Shown: in pieces, positions 51,454 to 60,553 of the stretch
How positions within the stretch are numbered: position 1 is the stretch's first letter
How the letters are laid out: every line of letters starts with the position of its first letter
Assembly: GCA_003576905.1 (NCBI GenBank)
Contig: QEVG01000004.1
Span: 1-64,000, forward strand
Source: Planctomycetota bacterium
Lineage (GTDB): Bacteria; Planctomycetota; Phycisphaerae; UBA1845; UTPLA1
Direction: 5' to 3'
Length of the DNA stretch: 64,000 nt
Program-made: the position numbers and the translations under genes
Notes under the pieces: generated by a model
What the model saw: the letters and a program-made list of their open reading frames with translations, nothing else
Database searches by the model: none
What the model was told of the DNA's origin: nothing

Positions 51454-53040
51454 ATGGTGAAGAGCAACTTCGGTCTGGAGCACCACGGGCTCAGCCCGAC
51501 AAAGCCGGTGCATTGGAATTTGTCCGCGCCGGTGCTCGTGGAGGCGGCGCTGGCGCGGCAGGAGGGGTTGCTCACAAACCTGGGCGCGCTGGCGGCCCTG
51601 ACGGGAAAGCGAACGGGGCGCTCCCCGAACGACAAGTTCGTTGTGCGCGACGCGGCGACGGAGTCGACGGTGGCGTGGGGGAAGACGAATCAGCCGATGA
51701 GCCCGGAGCATTTTGAGCGGCTTCACCGCCGGGCGGCGGATTACCTGAACGGGCACGAACTGTTCGTGCTCGACGCCTGGGCGGGAGCGGACGCGAAGTA
51801 CGGGATGCCGATCCGGGTGGTGACGACAAAGGCCTGGCACGCCCTGTTCGGCCGGCAACTGTTTCGGCGGCCCAGCGCCGCGGAAATCGCGGGGAGCCGG
51901 CCGGAGTTTGTGATCCTGGCCGCGCCCGATTGCCATGCCGATCCGCTGACGGACGGAACGCAGAGCGAGGCGTTCATTGTCACCAACTTCACCCGGAAGA
52001 TCGTGCTGATCGGCGGGACGCACTACGCGGGGGAGATCAAGAAGTCGATCTTCACGATTCTGAACCACCTGCTGCCGGAGCGGGGCGTGTTTCCGATGCA
52101 CTGTTCGGCGAATGTCGGTCCGGGGGGGGACGTGGCGCTGTTCTTCGGCTTGTCGGGAACGGGCAAGACGACGTTGAGCGCCGATCCGGAGCGTCGGCTG
52201 ATCGGCGACGACGAGCACGGCTGGTCGGAGCGGGGGATCTTCAACTTCGAGGGGGGCTGTTACGCGAAGTGCATTCGGCTGTCAAAGGAGCGCGAGCCGC
52301 AGATTTATCATGCGCTGCGCTTCGGGGCGGTACTGGAGAACGTGGTCGTCGACCCGGATACGCGGGCGGTGGACTTCGACAGCGAGAAATACACTGAGAA
52401 CACGCGGGCGGCGTACCCGGTGGAGTACATTGATAACGCGATCCCGGAAGGATTCGCGAACGGTCACCCGAAGGCGGTGATCTTTCTGACCTGTGACGCG
52501 TTCGGCGTGTTGCCGCCGATTTCGCGGCTGACGACGGCGCAGGCGATGTATCACTTTCTGTCGGGCTACACGGCGAAACTGGCGGGGACGGAGGCGGGGG
52601 TCGGGAGCGAGCCGCAGGCGACGTTCAGCACGGGCTTCGGGCAGCCGTTCCTGACGCGGAGCCCGATGGTGTACGCCCGGATGCTGGCGGAGAAGATCGG
52701 CCGCCATGGGTCGACGTGTTACCTGGTGAATACGGGCTGGTCGGGCGGGGGCTTCGGCCTGGGCAAGCGGATGGCACTTCCGGCGACGCGTGCGATGGTG
52801 TCGGCGGCGCTGCGCGGAGAGCTGGAGCGTGTCGCGACAACGGAGGACCCGGTGTTCGGGCTGCACATGCCGACGGCGGTGCCGCACGTCTCGCCGGAGC
52901 TATTGATTCCGCGGAACGCATGGGCGGACGCGTCGGCCTATGACGCGCAGGCGCGGCACCTGGCGGGGCTGTTCGTGAAGAACTTCGAAAAGTTTCCGGA
53001 CGCGTCGGCGGACGTGAAAGCCGCGGGTCCGCGTGCGTAG
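51454..53040 (+). CDS. pckA: Phosphoenolpyruvate carboxykinase (ATP)
   Basis: Converts oxaloacetate and ATP to phosphoenolpyruvate, the entry to gluconeogenesis. It has 528 residues, typical for the ATP type. The N-terminal part has 'LTGKRTGRSPNDKFVVRD'; the nucleotide loop is 'FFGLSGTGKTTLSADPER' (about 229-246), followed by 'LIGDDEHGW' and 'FNFEGGCYAKCI' for metal and substrate. 'LVNTGWSGGGFGLGKRM' near the C-terminus is also typical. It is convergent with the gene at 53067, 26 bases apart. No biotin or transporter genes are nearby. Confidence 0.96.
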   Translation: MVKSNFGLEHHGLSPTKPVHWNLSAPVLVEAALARQEGLLTNLGALAALTGKRTGRSPNDKFVVRDAATESTVAWGKTNQPMSPEHFERLHRRAADYLNGHELFVLDAWAGADAKYGMPIRVVTTKAWHALFGRQLFRRPSAAEIAGSRPEFVILAAPDCHADPLTDGTQSEAFIVTNFTRKIVLIGGTHYAGEIKKSIFTILNHLLPERGVFPMHCSANVGPGGDVALFFGLSGTGKTTLSADPERRLIGDDEHGWSERGIFNFEGGCYAKCIRLSKEREPQIYHALRFGAVLENVVVDPDTRAVDFDSEKYTENTRAAYPVEYIDNAIPEGFANGHPKAVIFLTCDAFGVLPPISRLTTAQAMYHFLSGYTAKLAGTEAGVGSEPQATFSTGFGQPFLTRSPMVYARMLAEKIGRHGSTCYLVNTGWSGGGFGLGKRMALPATRAMVSAALRGELERVATTEDPVFGLHMPTAVPHVSPELLIPRNAWADASAYDAQARHLAGLFVKNFEKFPDASADVKAAGPRA

Positions 53041-53066
53041 CGGGTAATACCTGAGGCTTTTTCAAT

Positions 53067-54218
53067 TCAATCCACTATCGCATTCACAAATCCCTGAATA
53101 TCCCTGCCGTCGATGAGGCCGTCGTCGTTGGCGTCGAGCGGGCAGGGGTCGGCGGGGCTGGTCTTGGTGAGCAGCAGGCTTACGAACACCGGTACGTCTG
53201 CGATCGCGGCCTGGCCGTCGCCGTCGGCGTCGCCGGGGACGCAGGCGGGAACTTCGTCGGGCACGAAGACAAGCCACTGGCACTGTGTCACGCCCTCTGC
53301 GACCGTACGCGCTTCACCGAAATCCAGGGCGTCGCCATCTCCGTTCTCGTCAAAGGTCCAGCGAATGACGCCGGATGCGCCGCCGTCGGCGATGAAGTGT
53401 CCGGCGCCGGCGCCGGCGAGGGCCGTCGCGTTTGAGAAGCCCGTCGCGTACTCAATGACTTCCCCGAAATCGAGGGCATCGTCGTCGCCGGTAAGGTCGT
53501 GGAGGCGCAGCAGCCGGCCGTCGGCGGGGCGGAGCAGGTGTGCGATTGCAGTGGACTGAACTGCGATGCGTGAGCCGGCGGCGGTGTTCTCGACGTAACT
53601 GATGTTCTCGGCGAAGTCGAGGAAGTCATTGTCGCCGTTGCGGTCGTGCAGGATTCGAACCGGGATCGCCGCATTGTTCTGGGCGACGAGGATCTTTCCG
53701 TCGGGGCGCACGGCCGCGGCGACGGGCGCGGTGAGCCCGGCCGCGATGGAGGAGATCTCGCCCGCATCAAGCGCGTCTCCGTCGTCGTTCGTATCGCGCA
53801 GCCGATACAGGCAGTTGCAGGTTGCGTCGGCGACGAGGAGGGAGCCGTCGTCCGCGGCAGAGATGCAGACGGGCGTGGCAGTGGGAAGCTGGGCGAACAA
53901 GAGGACCTCGCCGAAATCGAGTGCGTCGCCGTCCGCGTTCGCGTCGCGCAGCACAAGCACCTGAGCCGCGGCGGGATTCACGACGTAGAGCCGATCGCCA
54001 AGGGACGCGGCGGCCGTGATGCCGACGGGCAGACTGTCGGCGTAGACGGCGATCTCGGAAAAGTCGAAGAAATCGCCGTCGCCGGTGTGATCGCGCAGGG
54101 CAAGGACCTGCGCCGGGCGCGTCGCGAAGAGCGTGCCCGTCGGGAGGGCGGAGAGCGGGGCCGCGGCGAAAAGCGCGGCAAGCGCGGTGAAACAGGCTGG
54201 CCTCTTTACCCGAAGCAC
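53067..54218 (-). CDS. Secreted protein with six calcium-loop repeats and a dockerin-like end
   Basis: A 383-residue exported protein with a signal peptide ending AAPLSA. Residues about 35-325 contain six repeats of about 50 residues, each with an Asp/Asn-rich loop of the form LRD-N-DGDALDFGE ('LRDANADGDALDFGEVLLFA', 'LRDTNDDGDALDAGEISSIA', and so on). They alternate with beta-rich stretches, as expected of a six-bladed propeller with a calcium loop in each blade. The C-terminal 50 residues are a dockerin-like EF-hand pair ('GDADGDGQAAIADV', 'DANDDGLIDGRDIQGFV'). The function is unknown. Confidence 0.75.
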   Translation of the reverse strand: MLRVKRPACFTALAALFAAAPLSALPTGTLFATRPAQVLALRDHTGDGDFFDFSEIAVYADSLPVGITAAASLGDRLYVVNPAAAQVLVLRDANADGDALDFGEVLLFAQLPTATPVCISAADDGSLLVADATCNCLYRLRDTNDDGDALDAGEISSIAAGLTAPVAAAVRPDGKILVAQNNAAIPVRILHDRNGDNDFLDFAENISYVENTAAGSRIAVQSTAIAHLLRPADGRLLRLHDLTGDDDALDFGEVIEYATGFSNATALAGAGAGHFIADGGASGVIRWTFDENGDGDALDFGEARTVAEGVTQCQWLVFVPDEVPACVPGDADGDGQAAIADVPVFVSLLLTKTSPADPCPLDANDDGLIDGRDIQGFVNAIVD

Positions 54219-54394
54219 GGGAAGCAGTGTATCGGCGCGGCCGGGGGGCTGTCATCTCCAAAACAGCGAACGCAACTGCCGCTCGGGTGGCATTTTGCGC
54301 GCAGGCCAGCGCGCGCGGCGCGCACGGGGAGCAAGATGGGGGGTATCAAGCGCGAGGCGGCGGGACATGGGCGCGGGCGCGCGGGGGAGGGGAC

Positions 54395-55681
54395 GTGTCG
54401 GTTCGATTGCTGCCCTATCAGCGGGCCGTGGTCCTGTCGCGGGAGCGCTTTACGTGGAACTGCTGGGCGCGCCAGACGGGCAAGAGTTTTACGTTTTCGC
54501 TGCGAAGGCTGCTTCGCGGCATGGCGCGAAATCGGCACCAGATCATCCTGTCGGCCGGCGCGCGGCAGAGCCGCGAGGTGATGGAGAAGCTGCGCCGGCA
54601 CTGCGAATCGCTTCGGCTGTGGTACGAGTGGCGCGAGCTGGACTGCCTGGCGCACGCGGCGATCCGTCAGCTTGAAATCCGGCTTGGCAGCGGGGTCCGG
54701 GTGATCGGGCTGCCGGCGAATCCGATGACGGCGCGCGGATTCTCGGGAGACGTATTTCTCGACGAGTTCGCGATGCACGCCGACGACGAGGCCATCTGGG
54801 CGGCACTCTTCCCGACGGTGCTGCGCGGGGAGGGAGAGCTGGACATCGCCTCGACGCCGCGCGGCTGCGCGAACATGTTCGCCCGGCTGAGGGAGAACCC
54901 GGCGTTCGGGGCGCGGACGCTGACGCTGTCGGAGGCGGTGGAGCAGGGTCTCGACGTCGACATCTCGGGGCTGCGCGCGGCGGCGGGAGACGAGTGGACA
55001 TGGCGGCAGGAGTTCTGCTGCGAGTTTCTGGACGAGGCGACGGCGTTCCTGACCTATGCGCTGATTCAGGCGTGCCAGGACGCCCGGCTGGAGACGGAGA
55101 TCGACTGGCCGGCGCTGCGGCGGCGCGGGGCGGAGCTGTACGCGGGCGTGGACGTGGGCCGGCGGCGCGACCTGACCGTGGTGTGGCTTTGGGAACGCGA
55201 GGGTGACAGACTCGTGACACGCGGCGTGCAGGTTCTGCGCGACTGTCCCTTTGACGCACAGGAGGAGGCGATCGCGGGGATTCTGGCGCACCGGCCGGTG
55301 GCACGGTGCTGCATCGACGCGACCGGGATGGGGCTGCACCTGGCGGAGCGGCTTGCGGGGCGGTTCGGCGACTTTCGCGTCGAGCGCGTCGTCTTCACGT
55401 CGGGGCTGAAGAACGAACTTGCGGGGCGGCTGCGGATGATGGCCGAGCGCGGGCACCTGGCGATTCCGGTGGATGAAGAAATCAGCGCGGACTGGCACTC
55501 GGTCGCGCGGGTTGTAACCGGGGCGGGACAGGTGCGTTACGAGGCGGACCGCTCGCGCGGCGGCCACGCCGACCGGTTCTGGGCGGCGGCGCTGGGCCTT
55601 CATGCGGCGCGGGAGCCCGGCGGCGCGCCGGGATTCGTGAGCGGCGGGCGGCTGACATTCGCGCGGACCGGGGCGTGGTGA
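54395..55681 (+). CDS. Phage terminase large subunit (Mu gp28-type)
   Basis: The motor that pumps DNA into the capsid. It has 428 residues. The ATPase part has Walker A ARQTGKS (about 25-31) and Walker B DVFLDEFA (about 116-123). The C-terminal RNase H-like nuclease shows its acidic residues in 'AGVDVGRRRDLTVVWLWE', 'CCIDATGMG' and 'GGHADRFWAAALGLHA'. I chose the GTG at 54395, with GGAGG upstream; the open frame extends 56 codons further without a good start. The small terminase subunit is not present in the window. Confidence 0.88.
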   Translation: MSVRLLPYQRAVVLSRERFTWNCWARQTGKSFTFSLRRLLRGMARNRHQIILSAGARQSREVMEKLRRHCESLRLWYEWRELDCLAHAAIRQLEIRLGSGVRVIGLPANPMTARGFSGDVFLDEFAMHADDEAIWAALFPTVLRGEGELDIASTPRGCANMFARLRENPAFGARTLTLSEAVEQGLDVDISGLRAAAGDEWTWRQEFCCEFLDEATAFLTYALIQACQDARLETEIDWPALRRRGAELYAGVDVGRRRDLTVVWLWEREGDRLVTRGVQVLRDCPFDAQEEAIAGILAHRPVARCCIDATGMGLHLAERLAGRFGDFRVERVVFTSGLKNELAGRLRMMAERGHLAIPVDEEISADWHSVARVVTGAGQVRYEADRSRGGHADRFWAAALGLHAAREPGGAPGFVSGGRLTFARTGAW

Positions 55682-55757
55682 CGGCGGGCCGGCATGTGCA
55701 CCTCCGCCGCGCTCCGCGGCGGGCACGGGGTAATGAAATGCGAAGGAGCGTGACTTC

Positions 55758-57056
55758 ATGGGTATCGTGACGCGGCTGGTCAATGCAATTTCGGCGACGC
55801 GGCGGATGCCGCGGCCCGGCGTCCTTGTGGGCCGGGGCCGGGAGGATTCGTGGCGGCAGTACCCGGCGGACGGACTGACGCCGCAACGCCTGACGGCGAT
55901 TCTGCGCGAGGCGGACGCGGGCGATGCGGCGGCGCAGATGGCACTGTTCGAGCAGATGGAGGAAAAGGACGCCCATCTGCACAGCGTGGCCCATACGCGG
56001 CGGCTGGCGGTGACGGGACTGCCGTGGGAGATCGCCTCGGCGCGAAACATGCCCGGCTGGGCAGGGGCGGGTCGAACCGCCGCCGAGGGGGAGGGGGCGG
56101 ACGCGGCGGCGGCGTACTGCGAGCGGACCCTGCGCGCGCTGCCGGGCTTCGAGGAGTCGCTGGCGCACCTGTCGCTGGCGGTCGGGCGGAATATCGCGCT
56201 GGCGGAGCTGGTATGGGAGGGCTCGGCGGAGGGGCTGCGGCTGGCGGAGATCGTGCCGGTGCCGTTCGAGCGGATCGCGATCGGCCGGGAAGGCGAGCTG
56301 CGGGTGCTGACGCACGACCGCGACCGCGAGGGAATCGCCCTGCCGCCGGACAAGTTCATCGTGCACGCGCCGCAGGCGGCGAGCGGACATCCGCTGCGCG
56401 GAGGGCTGCTTCGCGTCACATCGTTGGCATATCTCGGAAAGCACTTCGCCATCAAGGACTGGCTGATCTTCGCGGAGGTCTTCGGCATGCCGGTGCGCGT
56501 GGCACGGTACGCGCCGAACGCGACGCCGGAGGAGAAGCGCGAGCTGCTCGACATGCTCCGGCAGCTCGGTGCGGACGCGACGGGCATCTTCTCAAAGGCG
56601 GTGGACATCGAGATCAAGCAGACGCGGACGCCGGGCGAGGTCAACCTGTACGAAAACCTGTGCCTGTACTTCGACCGGGAGATCAGCAAGGCGTGGCTGG
56701 GCCAGACGCTGACGACGGACACGGCGCGGATGCTGGCCAGCGCCGGGGCGGCGGCGGTACACGACCAGGTGCGCCGCGACCTGCGCGATGACGACCTGCG
56801 GAAGGAGGCGCACACGATCCGGCGTGACCTGCTCGCGCCGCTGACGCGGCTGCGCTTCGGACCGGACGTGCCGATTCCGCACTTCCGGAGGCTTCCTGAA
56901 CAGCGGTTCGATCCGGCGGCGCTGGGCGCGACGCTGGACATCGCGGTGAACCGGCTGGGGGCGCGGGTGCCGGCGCGGTGGGCGCACACGGCGCTGGGAA
57001 TCCCCGAGGCGGCGGCGGGCGAGGAGGTGCTGAAAGGCCGCGCGGCGGGCGACTGA
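55758..57056 (+). CDS. Phage portal protein (Mu gp29-like, DUF935)
   Basis: Forms the dodecameric ring through which DNA enters the head. It has 432 residues, with the DUF935-type layout: 'DAAAQMALFEQMEEKDAHLH', then 'SVAHTRRLAVTGLPWEI', 'DKFIVHAPQAASGHPLRGGL', and the conserved 'KHFAIKDWLIFAEVFGMPVR' (about 230-250). The C-terminus is helical. AAGGAG lies nine bases before the ATG. It lies between terminase and protease, as in Mu. Confidence 0.88.
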   Translation: MGIVTRLVNAISATRRMPRPGVLVGRGREDSWRQYPADGLTPQRLTAILREADAGDAAAQMALFEQMEEKDAHLHSVAHTRRLAVTGLPWEIASARNMPGWAGAGRTAAEGEGADAAAAYCERTLRALPGFEESLAHLSLAVGRNIALAELVWEGSAEGLRLAEIVPVPFERIAIGREGELRVLTHDRDREGIALPPDKFIVHAPQAASGHPLRGGLLRVTSLAYLGKHFAIKDWLIFAEVFGMPVRVARYAPNATPEEKRELLDMLRQLGADATGIFSKAVDIEIKQTRTPGEVNLYENLCLYFDREISKAWLGQTLTTDTARMLASAGAAAVHDQVRRDLRDDDLRKEAHTIRRDLLAPLTRLRFGPDVPIPHFRRLPEQRFDPAALGATLDIAVNRLGARVPARWAHTALGIPEAAAGEEVLKGRAAGD

Positions 57057-57128
57057 CGGGCGCGCGCGCGGAGCAAGTCGTGTGATCAAACGCCGGAAAC
57101 GGCAAGGGCAGGTCATAGGGAGGTATTC

Positions 57129-58115
57129 ATGGACAAGCGAACGGGCAATTCGGCGGCGGCTGCGGCGGAACTGGATCGGGTCGTGATGGACGCGGCGGCG
57201 CTCTCGGAAGGCGCGGTGCCGAACGAAATTCTGATCGCGCCGTGGGGCGAGGTGCGGACGTCGGCGGGGGACTTCGTGCTCGATGCTGAAGCCGCCGTGG
57301 AAACCATCGCCGCGTTCGAGGCGCACGGGACCGATGTGCCGGTGGACTTCGAGCATCAGACGCTCGGCGGCGCGTACAGCGCGCCGGACGGGCTCGCGCC
57401 GGCGGCCGGCTGGATTAAGGCGCTGTCGGCGGTGAGCCCGGAGGAGGCGGCGGCGACGGGCCGGGCGGCGGGGCTTTGGGGCCGGGTGGAGTGGACGGAG
57501 GACGGTGCGCGGCGACTGGCGGCTCGGCAGTACCGCTACCTGTCGCCGGTGGCCCTGGTGCGCCGGAGCGATCGAAGGCTGGTCGGGCTGCACTCGGTGG
57601 CGCTGACGAACAAGCCGGCGATCGCGCGGATGCGGCCGGTGGTGGCGCGCGAAACCGTTGCGGTATCCGCGCCGGAATCGGAGAACGGCCCCGATGCGGA
57701 CGTGGCGGAGCAATTGCGCGCAGTGCTGCACCTGGAGGAGGGGACGCCGCGCGACGTGGTGCTGGTGGCGGCGGCCGATCGAATCCTCGTGCTGGAGCGT
57801 CTGGAGACGATGCGCCGGGCGGAGGAGCGCGTCGCCGCGGCGATGAGCGAGGGAAAGCTGACGGCGGGGCAGCGCGAATGGGCCCTTTCGCTGGCGGTGC
57901 GCGATCCGGAGGAGTTCGAGCGGTGGCGTCGGCAGGCGCCGGCGCTCGTGCCGCTGGGGCGGCTCACGCTGCCGGCGACGCGGCGCTCGGCCGAGCCGGC
58001 GCGCAGCGCGGAGGCCGCCGCCCGGGCGGAGTGGCATCAGCACCGCGCCTTCCTGGAGAAGCTGTGCAGCGAGGAGGCGTTCGTCGCGGCGGCGCGGCGC
58101 GAGTCGGCGGGCTGA
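57129..58115 (+). CDS. Mu-like I protein: head maturation protease with scaffold
   Basis: A 328-residue protein of the Mu I type, combining the capsid protease with a scaffolding tail. The N-terminal protease part has 'DVPVDFEHQTLGGAYSAPDG' and 'AAGWIKALSAVSPEE', then 'RQYRYLSPVALVRRSDRRLV' and 'LHSVALTNKPAIARM', as in the family. The C-terminal half (about 190-325) is helical and probably the scaffold. GGGAGG lies nine bases before the ATG. It precedes the capsid genes in the expected position. Confidence 0.85.
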   Translation: MDKRTGNSAAAAAELDRVVMDAAALSEGAVPNEILIAPWGEVRTSAGDFVLDAEAAVETIAAFEAHGTDVPVDFEHQTLGGAYSAPDGLAPAAGWIKALSAVSPEEAAATGRAAGLWGRVEWTEDGARRLAARQYRYLSPVALVRRSDRRLVGLHSVALTNKPAIARMRPVVARETVAVSAPESENGPDADVAEQLRAVLHLEEGTPRDVVLVAAADRILVLERLETMRRAEERVAAAMSEGKLTAGQREWALSLAVRDPEEFERWRRQAPALVPLGRLTLPATRRSAEPARSAEAAARAEWHQHRAFLEKLCSEEAFVAAARRESAG

Positions 58116-58188
58116 TCGCCGCGGGGGGATCGTCATCTCGGGCCGGGTGTCTGAAGTTTGTCATTCAATTCGATGAAAGGAGCCAATC

Positions 58189-58944
58189 ATGCCGCTTACG
58201 GCGAATCGTGAACTGTCGCGTTACATCGACCAGGAACTGCGGGCCTTTCCCGTGGCCGCCTCGGCGCATGTCTTCAAAGGCGCGCTGGTGGGAATCGACC
58301 GGGCCACGGGCCTGGTCCGCAACCTCGTCGCCGGAGACGTCTTCGCAGGCATCGCGTACGAGGAGATGGACAATTCCGCCGGCGCCGCCGGGGCCCTGAG
58401 CGTCCGGCTTTACACGCAGGGCGACTTCATTCTCAAGACGACGAACGCGAACCAGGCGTGGGTGGGCGCGCCGGTGTACGCCGTGGACTCGGACGCGACG
58501 ACGGCCGCGCCGGGCGTGGGGGCGAGTTACTGCGGCGTGCTGCTCGGCGTCGTGGGTGTCAACCAGGGGATCGTGCGCATCATGCCGATGAGCGCGCCCC
58601 AGGTGGAGCGCGCCGTGCACGTCGCGCTGGCCAGCTCGCTGTCGGCGGCGACGTCGAACCCGGTCATGATCACGCAGCGGGCGATCCGCATTCTGCACGC
58701 GCAGGTCTCGTTCAACACGGTGCCCGGCGCGGGCACTCTCGACGTCGGCACGGACAACAGCGACCCCGACGAGGTGATCGACGCGTTCAATCTCACGACG
58801 CTTTCTCCGAACACTCCGACGCTGCTTTCGCTGAACTTCACGGACGTGGCCGCGGGCCAGCGCATCTGGGCGAAGGTGGGTCAGGCCAGCACGACGGCGG
58901 GCGTCGGCGGCGTCCTGTCGATGCGGTACATCGAGCTGCCGTAG
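58189..58944 (+). CDS. Capsid decoration-type protein (DUF2190-like)
   Basis: A 251-residue protein. The N-terminal half resembles head-decoration or DUF2190-type proteins ('FKGALVGIDRATGLVRNLVA', 'GDVFAGIAYEEMDNSAGAAG', 'VRLYTQGDFILKTTNANQAW'). The C-terminal half (about 140-250) is beta-rich and looks like a separate jelly-roll module ('RAIRILHAQVSFNTVPGAG', 'QRIWAKVGQASTTAGVGGVL'). AAGGAG precedes the ATG. It lies directly before the major capsid gene. The assignment rests on composition and position. Confidence 0.7.
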   Translation: MPLTANRELSRYIDQELRAFPVAASAHVFKGALVGIDRATGLVRNLVAGDVFAGIAYEEMDNSAGAAGALSVRLYTQGDFILKTTNANQAWVGAPVYAVDSDATTAAPGVGASYCGVLLGVVGVNQGIVRIMPMSAPQVERAVHVALASSLSAATSNPVMITQRAIRILHAQVSFNTVPGAGTLDVGTDNSDPDEVIDAFNLTTLSPNTPTLLSLNFTDVAAGQRIWAKVGQASTTAGVGGVLSMRYIELP

Positions 58945-59012
58945 CGGGACCGGCGGGCAAATGGGGACACGAGAAACCCGCGAATCGGGAAATCCAATTA
59001 AGGAGAGGCCAT

Positions 59013-59927
59013 ATGGCTGTCATTAACACGGGATTACTGACCAAGGGGCTTCGCAGTGAGTTCTTCGAGCGGTTTGATTCGACGCCCGTGCATTACGGGG
59101 AGCTGTCGACGCGCGTGGTGTCGACGAGCGACCGCGAGGACTATCGCTGGCTGGGGACGGTGCCGCGGGTGCGCGAGTGGGGCACGGGCCGGCTGGCGCA
59201 GGGGCTGCGGACCGAGAGCTACTCGATCGAGAATCTGAAGTACGAGGCGACGATCGAGGTGGACCGCGACGAGATCAGCGACGACCAGACGGGGCAGATC
59301 CGGCTGCGCGTGGGGGAACTGGCCCAGCGGGCGGCGACACACAAGGACTACCTGGTGAGCCAGCTCCTGATCGGCGGCGAGTCGGCCGGGAACCACGCCT
59401 ACGACGGCGTGAGTTTCTTCAGCGAGGCGCACGTGTCGGGCGCGTCGGGCAACCAGGGGAACCTGCTTTCCGCGGCGGCGGGCGATCCGGATTCGCCGAC
59501 GGTGGAGGAGTTCAAGGAGGCCCTGAAGGCGGCGATCGGGACGATGCTCGGATTCAAGGACGACCAGGGCGAGCCGATGCTGCTGTCGGCGACGGGTCTG
59601 GTGTGCGTGGTGCCGCCGACGATGCTCTTCGCGGCGACGGAGGCGGTGAGCGCCACGGTGACGGACATGTCCGCCAATTCCCTGCGCGGCATCGCACGGG
59701 TGATCGCCTTTCCGTGGCTGACCGATCGGTCGAAGTGGTACCTGCTGAAGACGGACGGCGTGATCCGGCCGTTCATCTTCCAGGACCGCGAGCCGGTGGA
59801 GTTCAACGCCCTGACCGAGGACAGCGACGAGGGCTTCCGGCGCGAGAAGTTTCTCTTCGGCGTGCGGGCGCGGTACCGCATGGCCTACGGCTACTGGCAG
59901 TTCGCGGTGCGGACGGACTTCGAGTAA
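59013..59927 (+). CDS. Major capsid protein (Mu gpT-like)
   Basis: Forms the icosahedral shell. It has 304 residues, similar to Mu T (HK97 fold). It opens 'MAVINTGLLTKGLRSEFFER' and has 'VVSTSDREDYRWLGTVPRVR', 'ENLKYEATIEVDRDEISDDQ', 'HKDYLVSQLLIGG', 'FFSEAHVSG' and, near the end, 'KFLFGVRARYRMAYGYWQFA', all family hallmarks. A strong AAGGAG lies seven bases before the ATG, consistent with high expression. Confidence 0.93.
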   Translation: MAVINTGLLTKGLRSEFFERFDSTPVHYGELSTRVVSTSDREDYRWLGTVPRVREWGTGRLAQGLRTESYSIENLKYEATIEVDRDEISDDQTGQIRLRVGELAQRAATHKDYLVSQLLIGGESAGNHAYDGVSFFSEAHVSGASGNQGNLLSAAAGDPDSPTVEEFKEALKAAIGTMLGFKDDQGEPMLLSATGLVCVVPPTMLFAATEAVSATVTDMSANSLRGIARVIAFPWLTDRSKWYLLKTDGVIRPFIFQDREPVEFNALTEDSDEGFRREKFLFGVRARYRMAYGYWQFAVRTDFE

Positions 59928-60066
59928 CCGGCGGCCGGGCCGCGCGGGCGCGGGGTTCGGCGGCGGGTGCGGCCGCCGCCGGACCCGCCGGGCCGGGGGG
60001 CGGGGCTTTTTGCTTCGCCCGCCGGTCCTCCGCGCCGTGGCTGTCTCCGATCGGAGTGTCATTACA

Positions 60067-60510
60067 ATGGCATACATCACAAACGCCGACCTCGAACAGC
60101 GGGTCGGCACGCAGGCGTACATCCAGCTCACCGACGACGCGGGCATCGGCAGCGCCGACGCGGCCAAGGCGGACGAAGCGCGGCTGGGCGCCGAGGGCGA
60201 GGCAAACAGCTACCTCGCGGCGCGCTACGCGGTGCCGATCGACCTGGCGGGCGAGGCGCAGCTCGCGGCGGTCCTCCGTTCCTTCGTGCTGGACATCGCG
60301 GCCTATCGTCTGCACGGGCGGCGGCCCCCGGTGCCGGCCGACATCGTGCGGCGGCGCGAGGAGGCGGTGACCTGGCTGGCGCGGGTGGCCTCGGGGCTGG
60401 TGCAGCTTCCGGCGTCGGCCGCGCCGCGGGAGAGCGCGGCCCTGGGCATTCTCGGCGAGGCGGCGGGCCCGGCGCGGCAACTGACGCGCGACACGATGCG
60501 GAATCTGTAG
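60067..60510 (+). CDS. Mu gp36-like head-completion protein (DUF1320)
   Basis: A 147-residue protein starting 'MAYITNADLEQRVGTQAYIQ'. It has 'ANSYLAARYAVPIDLAGEAQ' and 'SFVLDIAAYRLHGRRPPVPA', the conserved parts of DUF1320 proteins, which form a ring under the portal. It follows the capsid gene after 139 bases that contain a 9-bp hairpin (59958-59981) and then a short T run (CTTTTTGC), possibly lowering downstream expression. Confidence 0.88.
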   Translation: MAYITNADLEQRVGTQAYIQLTDDAGIGSADAAKADEARLGAEGEANSYLAARYAVPIDLAGEAQLAAVLRSFVLDIAAYRLHGRRPPVPADIVRRREEAVTWLARVASGLVQLPASAAPRESAALGILGEAAGPARQLTRDTMRNL

Positions 60511-60553
60511 GACCCGCGGCCCTGCGGCGCGGGCCGCGCGAGGTGTCAATATC

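Noticed and set aside
54227-54394. An extended N-terminus for the terminase
   Set aside because: The upstream codons are low-complexity with no ribosome binding site; the GTG at 54395 has GGAGG before it.
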